Part shown: one piece after another, positions 42,482 to 50,705 of the stretch
Numbering within the stretch: position 1 is the stretch's first letter
Layout of the letters: each line of letters begins with the position of its first letter
Assembly: GCF_024172125.1 (NCBI RefSeq)
Contig: NZ_JAMZEA010000004.1
Location: forward strand, 372,001-436,000
Source: Actinomadura rupiterrae
Lineage (GTDB): Bacteria; Actinomycetota; Actinomycetes; Streptosporangiales; Streptosporangiaceae
Reading direction: 5' to 3'
DNA length: 64,000 bases
Notes under the pieces: generated by a model
The model's input: the letters and a program-made list of their open reading frames with translations, nothing else
What the model was told of the DNA's origin: nothing
Databases searched by the model: none
Program-made: the position numbers and the translations under genes

Positions 42482-43753
42482 ATGTCGGCTGAGTCAGCGC
42501 TGCTGGAGAGGACCGTCGCGGCGCGCATCGCGGGTGTCGCCGTGCTGGTGGTCCCATCGGTCCTGATGCGGCTGTCCGGCACGCATCCGGCCCCGGTGGC
42601 CGGCATGATCCTTTTCGGCGCCGGCGTGCTGGGCTCGGCCATCCTGCTGATGTGGGCGGCCGAAACGGCGCGGCGCGACATGTCCGGGGCGCTCGCGCTG
42701 GCGCTGCTCGCGCTGATCGCGGTGCTTCCCGAGTACGCCGTCGACCTCTACTACGCGTACGCCGCCGGGTCGAAACCCGAGTACACGGCGTATGCGGCCG
42801 CCAACATGACCGGTGCGAACCGGCTTCTCGTCGGCGTCGGCTGGGCTCTGGTGGTCCTCGCCTTCACCCTCGGGACGCGTCGCCTCGTCGCGTCCCGAGG
42901 ACATGCCCGAAACGGGGACGAGGCCGCAGGCGAGGTTCGCCGGGATGTCCGGTTGCGGCGGCATCACCGGATCGAGCTGGGATTCCTGGCGGTCGCCGCG
43001 GTGATCGCGTTCATCCCGGCACTGACCGGCGAGATCGGATGGTACGTCGCGGTCATCCTGATCGCGCTGTACGTCCTCTACGTCCTCCGGATCGCGAAGG
43101 GCGGCGGCGAGGGCGAGGAGCAGCCGGTCGGCATCGCCGCGCGGCTCTCCGAACTCCCCCAGCAGACGCGGCGCCTGACGACGGCCGGGCTGTTCCTGCT
43201 CGGCGCGGTCGTCATCTTCGCCTGCGCCGAGCCGTTCGCGGACTCGCTCGTGGACGCGGGCTCGTCGCTCGGCATCGACCGGTTCCTGCTCGTCCAGTGG
43301 CTCGCGCCGCTGGCGTCCGAGGCACCCGAGCTGATCGTCGCGGTCGTGTTCGCCTGGCGGCTGCGCGACGGGGACGCGATCGGAGCGCTCCTGTCCAGCA
43401 AGGTCAACCAGTGGACGCTGCTGGTCGGCACGCTGCCGTTCGCCTACCGGCTCGGCGGCGGCGAATGGTCGCTGCCGCTGGACTCGCGGCAGACCGAGGA
43501 GATGCTGCTGACCGCCGCGCAGACCGTCCTCGGCCTCGCCATCCTCGTCGACCTGGTGTTCCAGCGGCGCGAGGCGGCCCTGCTGTTCGGCCTCTTCGTG
43601 ATCCAGTTCCTGCTGCCGTGGCAGGGCGCGCGCCTGTTCCTCTCGCTGGTCTACCTCGCGCTCGGCTTCACCGTCCTGATGATGAAGCGGGACGACCTGG
43701 CCGCCGCCATGCGCGCCGTCGTCCGCCCAACCCCCCGCCAACCCGACGACTGA
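42482..43753 (+). CDS. Cation/Ca2+ exchanger-family membrane protein
   Basis: The 423-residue protein has ten to eleven helices in two halves. The alpha-1 repeat is ALIAVLPEYAVDLYYAYAAG and the alpha-2 repeat LASEAPELIVAVVFAWR with SSKVNQWTLLVGTLP, carrying the acidic and polar ion ligands. The first repeat departs from the GNxxE pattern of NCX proteins, so the ion may differ. A cytoplasmic loop (RGHARNGDEAAGEVRRDV) lies between the early helices. Confidence 0.85.
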   Translation: MSAESALLERTVAARIAGVAVLVVPSVLMRLSGTHPAPVAGMILFGAGVLGSAILLMWAAETARRDMSGALALALLALIAVLPEYAVDLYYAYAAGSKPEYTAYAAANMTGANRLLVGVGWALVVLAFTLGTRRLVASRGHARNGDEAAGEVRRDVRLRRHHRIELGFLAVAAVIAFIPALTGEIGWYVAVILIALYVLYVLRIAKGGGEGEEQPVGIAARLSELPQQTRRLTTAGLFLLGAVVIFACAEPFADSLVDAGSSLGIDRFLLVQWLAPLASEAPELIVAVVFAWRLRDGDAIGALLSSKVNQWTLLVGTLPFAYRLGGGEWSLPLDSRQTEEMLLTAAQTVLGLAILVDLVFQRREAALLFGLFVIQFLLPWQGARLFLSLVYLALGFTVLMMKRDDLAAAMRAVVRPTPRQPDD

Positions 43754-43852
43754 CCACCCCGCGAACCGCCCCGACCGTCGCCCTGCCCCAGTTCAGGCCC
43801 CAGGACGCGGGCCAGCTTGGGACCAGGTAGGGCCAAGCCAAGGCCGGGCGGG

Positions 43853-45355
43853 TCAGCCTAGTGAGGCGACCTCGAAGAAGCCGTCGGCGATGAGTTCGGG
43901 TAGGACGGCGGCGGCGTGCGCCCGGATCTGGTCCCCGTCCATGTCCATGAGCTGCGCGATCGCCTCCAGCAGCGGCGCGAGCGGGAGCGAGCCGTCGCAG
44001 ACGCCGGCGAGGCCCGCCTCGGCGGTGCCGACTCCGGCCACGCGGCGCAGCCGGTCGGCCTGCCGGAGCAGGATCCGCTCGGGGTGCTCCTCGCCGGGCG
44101 GGCCGATCTGCTCCTGGACGAGCCCGGGCACGGAACGCAACCGGATCTGCTCCAGTCCGTCCACTCGTCCACAGGCTGTGGAAAACTCTCGCGCGGCGAC
44201 CTGGCCGTCCAGGACCGCGCCCGCATATGCGCCGACGGGCTGGTCCACGGCGTGCCGCAGCTCCTCGATTCGGACGGCCGGACGGTCGGTTCCGCGCGTC
44301 CGCAACGTGATCCAGCCGAAGCCGACGCCCTCGACGCGCCGGGCGTCGAAGTAGTCCAGCCACTCCTTGTAGCGGCGGCCGTGCTCGGGCGTGCCCGCCT
44401 CGGCCGAGTCGCGCAGCCACAACTCGGCGTACTCCGCCGGATCCTGGACGTCCCGCTGCACCACCCACGCGTCGCAACCGGACGCCTCGACCCACGCGCC
44501 GACCCGCTCCTGCCACGGTTCGCCCTGGATATGCAGCCAGTTCGCGAGGAGCTGGACCGTTCCGCCCTCGTTCAGCAGCGCGGGCGCCTCGGCGACGAGC
44601 CGGGCACAGAACTCGTCCCCGTGCATGCCGGATTCGCGGTAAGTGAAGCCGCTTTCGGGCGGCCCGATGACGAACGGCGGGTTGGACACGATCAGGTCGA
44701 ACCGGCGGTCGCGGACGGGCTCCAGCAGCGATCCCCGGAGCAGTTCCACCCCGTCCAGGCGGGACAGCGCGAAGCTCTTTTCGGCCAGTTCCAAAGCACG
44801 CGGATTGATGTCCGTTGCAGTGAGGGACGCGGGTTTCGCGCGGATCGCCGGGTCGGCCAGGTGCAGCACCTGCACGCCGCATCCGGTACCGAGATCGAGC
44901 ACGTTATCCACAGGCTTGTGGACAATGAGGCGGGCCAGGCTGGTGGCCGCTCCGCCCGTCCCGACGACGTGATCCGGCCGGGGCAGGCGGCCCTCGCCGG
45001 GCCGGACCTTGAGGTCCGAAACGACGTATCCCAGATGGCCCGAACCCGCCACCGACTCCACCGGCTCGACATGGAAAGCGGGATACAGCTCGTCCGAATC
45101 GAGCGTCGCCAGCCCCGCGTCCACCAGATCGCCGGCGAACCCCGGCAGCCGCGACGCCGCGACCGGCACCTGCAACCAGAACAGCCTGGTCAGCTCGGCG
45201 AGCGGCGACCCGTCCGCCGTGGCGCGCAGCGCCGGCACGATCTCGTCCCGCGCGAGCGCCCCGCCCGCGACCGGCCCCAGCATTTCCCGGACATCCGCAA
45301 CGGTGTATCCGGCCTCTTCGAAACGCGCCCCGAGACGCCCCAGCAGTTCTCCCAC
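43853..45355 (-). CDS. Methyltransferase of the HemK/RlmG-like class with extra N- and C-terminal domains
   Basis: The 500-residue protein has an N-terminal domain (1-140), the SAM-binding core with VLDLGTGCGVQVLHLA and the catalytic SNPPFVIGPPESG motif (NPPF) and a C-terminal winged-helix-like domain (about 400-500). NPPF/Y enzymes methylate amide or amino nitrogens of proteins or bases of RNA/DNA. The extra domains match uncharacterised actinobacterial methyltransferases (DUF7059 type, from memory). The GTG at 45355 has GGAGGA upstream. Confidence 0.82.
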   Translation of the reverse strand: MGELLGRLGARFEEAGYTVADVREMLGPVAGGALARDEIVPALRATADGSPLAELTRLFWLQVPVAASRLPGFAGDLVDAGLATLDSDELYPAFHVEPVESVAGSGHLGYVVSDLKVRPGEGRLPRPDHVVGTGGAATSLARLIVHKPVDNVLDLGTGCGVQVLHLADPAIRAKPASLTATDINPRALELAEKSFALSRLDGVELLRGSLLEPVRDRRFDLIVSNPPFVIGPPESGFTYRESGMHGDEFCARLVAEAPALLNEGGTVQLLANWLHIQGEPWQERVGAWVEASGCDAWVVQRDVQDPAEYAELWLRDSAEAGTPEHGRRYKEWLDYFDARRVEGVGFGWITLRTRGTDRPAVRIEELRHAVDQPVGAYAGAVLDGQVAAREFSTACGRVDGLEQIRLRSVPGLVQEQIGPPGEEHPERILLRQADRLRRVAGVGTAEAGLAGVCDGSLPLAPLLEAIAQLMDMDGDQIRAHAAAVLPELIADGFFEVASLG

Positions 45356-45399
45356 ACGTCCATCCTCCCGCCAACACCCCACCCCGCGCTCCCGCCCCG

Positions 45400-45780
45400 C
45401 CGCCGAACCCACCACGCAACACGCACACGCAGGCCGCGAGCAGCCCACAGGCCACGCAGCACGCGCGCGAGCCGCAAACACGCAGACCGCGCGCGAGCCA
45501 CAGACACCCTGTGGGCGCGCCGCAGACGCGCAGGCCGTGGCCGAGCCGACCGCGCAGGACGAAGCCGGGCGCCCAGGACGCGGGCAGCGCGCAGGACGCG
45601 GGCAGGCCGCAGACGCACAGGACGCGGGCGCGCTGGACGCGGGCGGGCCGTGGATACGCCGGCACCCAAGAGGCGTGGAGCCGCAGGACGTGGGCGAGCC
45701 GCGCGCTCAGGACGCAGGCGGGGCGCGCGCGACGCGGGCGGTTGCGAGTGCGCAGGATGCGGGCGGGCTCGGGGCGCCGG
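45400..45780. repeat. Degenerate GC-rich array between the amidase and methyltransferase genes
   Basis: Variants of GCAGGACGCGGGC recur about every 19-24 bases, clearest at 45555-45640 and 45685-45770. The leftward part turns into CGCAGACCGCGCGCGAGCC-like units. No gene is supported in this 435-bp gap, which begins directly behind the amidase stop codon. Confidence 0.7.
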
Positions 45781-45791
45781 GGGTGGGTGGG

Positions 45792-46655
45792 TTAGCGGCC
45801 GCTTAGGAAGGCGGTGATGCCCTGGTCGAGGGCGGCGGCGGCGCGCTGGCGGAAGGCGGGGTCGGACATCTTGGTCGCGTCGCCCGGGTTCTGCATGTTG
45901 CCGCACTCGATGAAGATCTTCGGCACCGTGGACAGGTTGAGTCCGCCCAGGTCGTCGCGCTTGTCGATCGCCTTGGTGCCGACGTAGGTGGAGTACGGGA
46001 TGCCCGTCCCGGAGTGGTAGGCGTCGCGGACGGCCTCGCCGAGCCGCGCGGACGGCTCGACGATCTTGGTGTTGCCGCCCGCCGGGACCGGCAGCGGCTC
46101 GATGATGTGGAAGCCGTGCCCGGACTTCGGCGCGCCGTCGCCGTGGATCGAGATCGCCGCGTCCGCGTGCGCCTTGTTCCCGGTCGCGGCGCGCTGCGTG
46201 ATGCACGGCCCGACACCCGTGTCGTTCTTCCTGGTCAGCACGACCTTGGCGCCCTGCGCCTCCAGCAGCTTGCGCAGCCGCTTCGACACGTCCCAGGTGA
46301 ACGCGTGCTCGGTGTAGCCGCCGGCGGTCTGGGTGCCGGTGGTGTCGCACTCCTTGTGACCGTTGCCGACGTCCACCTGCTTGTTGATCTCGGACGGCGC
46401 TTTGTCGTTGCCGCCGTTGTGCCCCGGATCGATCGCGACGGTCTTGCCGCGCAGCGACCCGGCCAGCGCGGACGGCGCGGCCGACGGCTCACCGGACGGC
46501 ACGCCGGTGCCGCCTCCGTCCGCTGACGGAGGCGTCGCCGTATCGGCCGTCGACTGCGTCCGGTCGTGGGACGACCCGCCCCCGCAGGCGGTCAGCGCCC
46601 CGAGACACAGGGCCAATCCCACCGCCACCGGGCCGCGCGCTGAAAGAGTGCGCAC
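45792..46655 (-). CDS. N-acetylmuramoyl-L-alanine amidase (Amidase_3) lipoprotein
   Basis: The signal peptide ends LGALTACGGG (lipobox Cys), followed by a Ser/Thr-rich linker of about 45 residues. The catalytic domain shows VAIDPGHNGGN (zinc His), YTEHAFTWDVS (zinc Glu), AAISIHGDGAPKSGHGFHII (zinc His) and KIFIECGNMQNPGDA (catalytic Glu). It cleaves between muramic acid and the stem peptide in the cell wall. The 287-residue length is typical. GAGAGGACGG lies before the GTG start. Confidence 0.93.
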   Translation of the reverse strand: MRTLSARGPVAVGLALCLGALTACGGGSSHDRTQSTADTATPPSADGGGTGVPSGEPSAAPSALAGSLRGKTVAIDPGHNGGNDKAPSEINKQVDVGNGHKECDTTGTQTAGGYTEHAFTWDVSKRLRKLLEAQGAKVVLTRKNDTGVGPCITQRAATGNKAHADAAISIHGDGAPKSGHGFHIIEPLPVPAGGNTKIVEPSARLGEAVRDAYHSGTGIPYSTYVGTKAIDKRDDLGGLNLSTVPKIFIECGNMQNPGDATKMSDPAFRQRAAAALDQGITAFLSGR

Positions 46656-46743
46656 CGAGCCGTCCTCTCGTGATGCTTCCGTGACCAACGACCCTGCCAG
46701 TCTGCACACCGCGAGGCGTTCGTCAAACGAACTCCGCGAAAAA

Positions 46744-46983
46744 TCAGAAGCCGCGTGGGGCGGCCAGGAGCTCGGCGAGCGCCCGCGCCTCCTCGGCGTC
46801 CAGGCCCAGGACCACGCGCGGACGGCCCCACGGATGGTCGATGGAATGGGCCACGTAGCTGGCCACCGACTCCGCGGCCTGCTCGTCGAGACCGCGCTGG
46901 TTGCGCCACTCCGACCAGGCACGTTCCAACTCGTTGGCCGCCCGCTGGGCGCACGACACCAATTCCGGATCACGCACGGACAC
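46744..46983 (-). CDS. Small hypothetical protein, 79 aa
   Basis: SVRDPELVSCAQRAANELERAWSEW and GRPRVVLGLDAEEARALAELL form an alpha-beta protein with actinomycete codon bias. A helix-rich N-terminus and a short hydrophobic strand suggest a compact soluble domain. AGGGGGG precedes the GTG at 46983. It lies 88 bases before the amidase start on the same strand and may be cotranscribed. Family unknown to me. Confidence 0.6.
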   Translation of the reverse strand: MSVRDPELVSCAQRAANELERAWSEWRNQRGLDEQAAESVASYVAHSIDHPWGRPRVVLGLDAEEARALAELLAAPRGF

Positions 46984-47339
46984 TCGACCCCCCTGGGTGT
47001 ACCTGACCTTCCCGTGCCGGGCGGCGGGGCCCCGCCCGGGCCGGCCTCCCCCGAGAACCGGCCCGGACCAGCGGTTCCCCCGAATCCGCCGAACGGTGGA
47101 ACCATTAACCACCGGACGGCCCGGCGCGGGCCCGCGAATGCGCCAGGCTTGGCCGTGCCCTTACCTGCGCGCCACCACATCGGGACGATGATCGACCTGT
47201 CCCCTACCCGCCGATGACGCACCGGCGGCACGCCGACGGGTTCTCCGCCACAACGCCACCCTCCAGGACGGAACGCACCCGACCCGCACGACGATCACAC
47301 GCGGACCGGCACGCGCCGACCACCCACGGCACCCCGTCC
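46984..47339. other. Intergenic, no gene seen
   Basis: This 355-bp stretch upstream of the small gene presumably holds its promoter. A nine-codon frame (ATG at 47187, MIDLSPTRR) behind GGGACG is the only coding-like item and is too short to call. Confidence 0.4.
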
Positions 47340-47575
47340 ACGCCCAGCGCCCAGGCCACGCAGCCGTGCGCAGGCCACGCAGCCGTGCGCAGGCCACGCA
47401 GCCGTGCGCAGGCCACGCAGCGCACCTTGGCCACGCAGGCGCGCGTTGGTCACGCAGGCGCGCGCAGGTCACGCAGCGCGCCTTGGTCCCGCACCGCGCG
47501 TCGGTCATGCAGGTACGCCTTGGTCAGGCAGGCGCGCGTCGGTCACGCGGCGCGCGTTGGTTGCGCGGGCTTGCG
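47340..47575. repeat. 19-bp tandem array behind the LacI-family gene
   Basis: At least three identical 19-bp units (GCAGGCCACGCAGCCGTGC) run from about 47350 to 47415. Diverged units (GGTCACGCAGGCGCGCGTT-like) follow to 47575, about eleven in all. The array starts some 12 bases behind the lacI stop on the minus strand. Confidence 0.85.
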
Positions 47576-47586
47576 AGGGTGGGCGG

Positions 47587-48669
47587 TTAGGCGGTGGGGG
47601 CCGGGCCGGTGGAGGAGCGGACTACCAGGTGCGGGACGACCAGGTTCTGCCGGGCGAGCCGCGCCGGGTCGGCGATGCGGGCGGTGAGCAGCTCGGCTGC
47701 CACGCGGCCCATGTCGCGGCGCGGCTGGTTCACGCTGGTCAGCGAGATGTGCCGGATCGCGGCGAGGTGGGTGTTGTCGTAGCCGACGATCGACACCTTC
47801 TGCGGGACGGGCAGGTCCAGCTCGTCCGCAGCCGAGAGCGCGCCGGTCGCGACCAGGTCGTTCGGCGCGAAGATCGCGGTGGGCCGGTGCGGGCGGGACA
47901 GCAGCGTGCGCGCCGCGCGGTAGCCGCCCTCCTCGGTGAAGTCGCCGGGCTCGACGACGATCTCGTCCGCGAGGCCGTGCCGCCGCATCGCCTTCTCGTA
48001 GCCCGCGCGCCGGTACCGGGCCGTTGTGGAGCGCGCGCCCTCGATGTGCGCGATACGCCGGTGGCCGAGCTCGACCAGGTGGTCGACCGCGAGGGACGCG
48101 CCGAGCTCGTCGTCGTCGACCACGATGTCCACGCCCTGGACGTCGCGCTCGCCGACCACCACCACCGGGACGGACGAGGCCGCCTCCTTCAGCGACTCCG
48201 GGACGACGCTGAGCAGCACCAGGCCGTCCACCCGCATCTCCAGGAACGCCTCGACGGCCTCGGCCTCGAACAGCGGGTCCCAGCGGCCGGACCCGACGAG
48301 CATCCGCAGGCCCGCGCCGTGCAGCGACTCCTGCAGGCCGTCCAGGAACTCGGCGAAGAACGGGTTGTGCAGGTCGGCGACGATCGCGCCGATCAGCCGG
48401 GTGCGGCCTTCGACCAGGCTCCGCGCGACCGCGTTCGGCCGGTAGCCGAGCTCGCGCGCCGCCTGCAGCACGGCCTGCCGCCGGCGTTCGCTCACGTGCG
48501 GCGAGCCGCGCATCACCAGCGACACCAGCGACTTGGACACCCCGGCGCGCTCGGCCACGTTGCGGATCGTCGGCTTGGGCGCGGGCAGGGGCATCGAGCC
48601 CTCGCGCGGGAGCGGGATCGCCCTGCGCAGGTCCCCGCCGCGCGGCGGGGTCGTTTCTCCGTCAGACAT
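47587..48669 (-). CDS. LacI-family transcriptional regulator
   Basis: The DNA-binding domain is TIRNVAERAGVSKSLVSLVM (about 34-53) with the hinge helix GYRPNAVARSLVEGRT. The periplasmic-binding-fold part contains IGAIVADLHNPFFAEFLDGL and AIFAPNDLVATGALSAADE. Such repressors sense sugars or nucleosides. A 33-residue N-terminal extension precedes the usual start; a downstream ATG at residue 26 is possible. No sugar operon is adjacent, so the target is unknown. GGAG precedes the ATG. Confidence 0.92.
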   Translation of the reverse strand: MSDGETTPPRGGDLRRAIPLPREGSMPLPAPKPTIRNVAERAGVSKSLVSLVMRGSPHVSERRRQAVLQAARELGYRPNAVARSLVEGRTRLIGAIVADLHNPFFAEFLDGLQESLHGAGLRMLVGSGRWDPLFEAEAVEAFLEMRVDGLVLLSVVPESLKEAASSVPVVVVGERDVQGVDIVVDDDELGASLAVDHLVELGHRRIAHIEGARSTTARYRRAGYEKAMRRHGLADEIVVEPGDFTEEGGYRAARTLLSRPHRPTAIFAPNDLVATGALSAADELDLPVPQKVSIVGYDNTHLAAIRHISLTSVNQPRRDMGRVAAELLTARIADPARLARQNLVVPHLVVRSSTGPAPTA

Positions 48670-48969
48670 GGCACTCCGTCCGGGGGGCCTTGCGGGTCAT
48701 GCCACACGCGGCGCGCCGGACGCACGGGCCGTCCGGAGCACCGTCCTCGCACGGGAGGAGATGCCATGATGCCTCGGCTTCGCCCGAATTCGGTGCGACA
48801 GCGAGTAACGGGCAGCCGCCAATCGGAGTTCAGGGCAGCCTTACCCGGCGCGCCGCCGCCGTTTCCGCCCGTCACCGCGCCGTCGCGGGCCCGGCGCGTC
48901 CGGGGAAAAGGACAGCGTGCGCGCGGCGGCGCGGCCGTACCCGGACGCGGCCTCGGATACCCTTCCTGG

Positions 48970-49683
48970 GTGGCAGATCGTGCAGCGACCGGGGGCGCTC
49001 GGCGTCCGAACACCCGCGAGCGGCGTCCCGGCGGCGCCCGCCAGGGCCGGCGCCGGCTCAGCGTCGACGAGCGGCGCGACGAGCTGATCGAGGCCGCGCT
49101 CGAACTGTTCAGCACCCGTCCGCCCGAGGACGTCTCGATCGACGACGTCGCCGCGGCGGCGGGCGCGTCGCGCGCCCTGGTCTACCACTACTTCGGCGGC
49201 AAGTACGAGCTGTACCTCGCCGCCCTCGGCAACGCCGCGCGCAAGCTGGCGGTGCTGCTCGAACCGCCCACCGAGGGGACCCCGATCGACCGGCTCCGCA
49301 TCTCGCTGGAGCGTTACTTCGACTTCGTGGAGAGCCACGCCGCGGGCTTCACCGCGCTGCTGCGCGGCGGCCCGGCCGACCGCTCCGGCGAGGTCGGCGA
49401 GATCGTGGACGGCATCCGGCAGCTGCTGCTCGGCCGCATCCTGTCCGCGATGGAGGTCGAGACCCCGACGCCGGTCCTGCGCATCACGCTCCGCTCGTGG
49501 ATGGCCTCGGTCGAGACCGCCGGCCTGGACTGGCTGGAGAACCGCGACGTCACCCGGCCCGAGCTCGAACGGCTCCTGGTCGACCAGCTGATCGTCCTGC
49601 TGCACGTCGCGGGCCAGCACACCCCCGACATCGCCGAGCTCTTCGACCGCCTCGCCGAAGCCGAGCTCGGCACCACCGACTGA
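48970..49683 (+). CDS. TetR-family regulator
   Basis: A basic N-terminal tail leads to the helix-turn-helix at about 32-76 (RRDELIEAALELFSTRPPED, VSIDDVAAAAGASRALVYHYF). The ligand domain (80-237) has a hydrophobic helical pattern. The GTG at 48970 is chosen because upstream sequence is low-complexity; a start inside the tail is possible. It is divergent from the LacI gene with 300 bases between, and no palindromic operator is obvious there. Confidence 0.85.
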   Translation: MADRAATGGARRPNTRERRPGGARQGRRRLSVDERRDELIEAALELFSTRPPEDVSIDDVAAAAGASRALVYHYFGGKYELYLAALGNAARKLAVLLEPPTEGTPIDRLRISLERYFDFVESHAAGFTALLRGGPADRSGEVGEIVDGIRQLLLGRILSAMEVETPTPVLRITLRSWMASVETAGLDWLENRDVTRPELERLLVDQLIVLLHVAGQHTPDIAELFDRLAEAELGTTD

Positions 49684-49731
49684 CCACCCCACCCGCCCGG
49701 CGCGCGCAGCCTCCCGCCCCGACCGTCCCGC

Positions 49732-49859
49732 GCCCGCGTCACGCTCGGCGGTTACGCACCCGCGCCCGCGTCACCCTCGGCCGTTACGAGCCCGCACCGG
49801 CATCACGCTCGGCCGTTACGAGCCCGCACCGGCATCACGCTCGGCCGTTGCGCGACCCG
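49732..49859. repeat. 32-bp tandem repeat, four units, downstream of the TetR gene
   Basis: Units start at 49732, 49764, 49796 and 49828. Units 3 and 4 share 25 identical bases (start ACCGGCATCACGCTCGGCCG). The array begins about 50 bases behind the stop codon. The rest of the gap to the bldC terminator shows no gene. Confidence 0.93.
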
Positions 49860-50211
49860 CGTCCGCTCCGCCGCCCTGCCCGGCCGTTCCACGCCCGCGT
49901 CCGGTCGAGGGTGTGGTCACTGCGGGGTGAGGACATCGTCACTGTGAAGGGGACGACGCGGGCGCGTTGATGTGATGTCGCGGCGGACAGGGTGGTCGCT
50001 CCGTCACGGAACGCTGTCAGGGGCCGGGCATGGCGGATGTCCCGGTCGCGTGGCGAACGGGACATCCGTTTCGAGCGGTGAGTGGTCCGAGACCGCGGTT
50101 CTCGGATGACCGCGGTGCCGGACCGTCGGCCAGGAAGCGGCTGAACCCCCGCCCTGCGGACGGTTCCGTTCAGCGGCCTCCTGGCCGCCCCCCTGTTCCT
50201 GCTGTACACGA

Positions 50212-50240
50212 CCGTCCGCGCCGAGGGCTCGGCGGGACGG
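50212..50240 (-). terminator. bldC terminator hairpin
   Basis: CCGTCC-gc-GCCGAG, a two-base turn, and CTCGGC-g-GGACGG form a 12-bp interrupted stem six bases after the bldC stop on the minus strand. Confidence 0.7.
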
Positions 50241-50246
50241 CGCGCC

Positions 50247-50450
50247 TCACTCCGAACGCTGCTGCGGGATGCCCGCGAGCAGTGCCCGCACCTCCGCCTC
50301 GCGGTAGCGCCGGTGGCCCCCCAGGGTGCGGATGGACGTGAGCTTCCCCGCCTTCGCCCACCGCGTCACCGTCTTGGGGTCGACACGGAACATCGTCGCC
50401 ACCTCCGCCGGCGTGAGCAGCGGCTCGGCCTCGGGTGTACGTGCTGACAT
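50247..50450 (-). CDS. bldC: Developmental regulator BldC (MerR-type HTH)
   Basis: The 67-residue protein MSARTPEAEPLLTPAEVATM...PQQRSE is nearly identical to Streptomyces BldC as I recall it. It is a stand-alone winged HTH (LTPAEVATMFRVDPKTVTRW) that binds as head-to-tail oligomers on direct repeats and delays entry into sporulation. GGAGAGG precedes the ATG. The neighbours vdh, DUF3073, purM and purF follow the Streptomyces order. Confidence 0.97.
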   Translation of the reverse strand: MSARTPEAEPLLTPAEVATMFRVDPKTVTRWAKAGKLTSIRTLGGHRRYREAEVRALLAGIPQQRSE

Positions 50451-50565
50451 GTGTGCGGCCTCTCCTCCGTGGACCGAATGACAGCGATCCTGCGATTTGA
50501 TCTCGCGCGGTCACTGATGTCCCCTATGGCCCGAAAGAGCCACTATGACATCACAACGTGTAACC

Positions 50566-50669
50566 TTGCCACCACTCATCGCAACAAGCAAGTACCTTTG
50601 CCACCCCTCGTAGGGATTCGTGTCGCATCCGTGTGGTCACTGGGTCACGCTCAGTGATTCTAGCGACAC
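50566..50669 (-). promoter_or_regulatory. Structured bldC upstream region with direct repeats and nested hairpins
   Basis: TTGCCACCACTC at 50566 recurs with one mismatch at 50598 (32 bases apart). Just beyond, GTGTCGC (50620) pairs with GCGACAC (50663) around an inner TCACTG/CAGTGA hairpin (50637-50657). BldC proteins bind direct repeats, so the former could be autoregulatory sites; the nested hairpin may end the upstream gene's transcript. Confidence 0.45.
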
Positions 50670-50705
50670 GTATAGTCGTATCGCGCAGGGATTCAGGAAA
50701 TTTGT

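Noticed and set aside
45190..46350. Long frame joining the amidase region and the array
   Set aside because: It is a shifted shadow of the amidase gene; the true frame has the lipobox and all zinc ligands.
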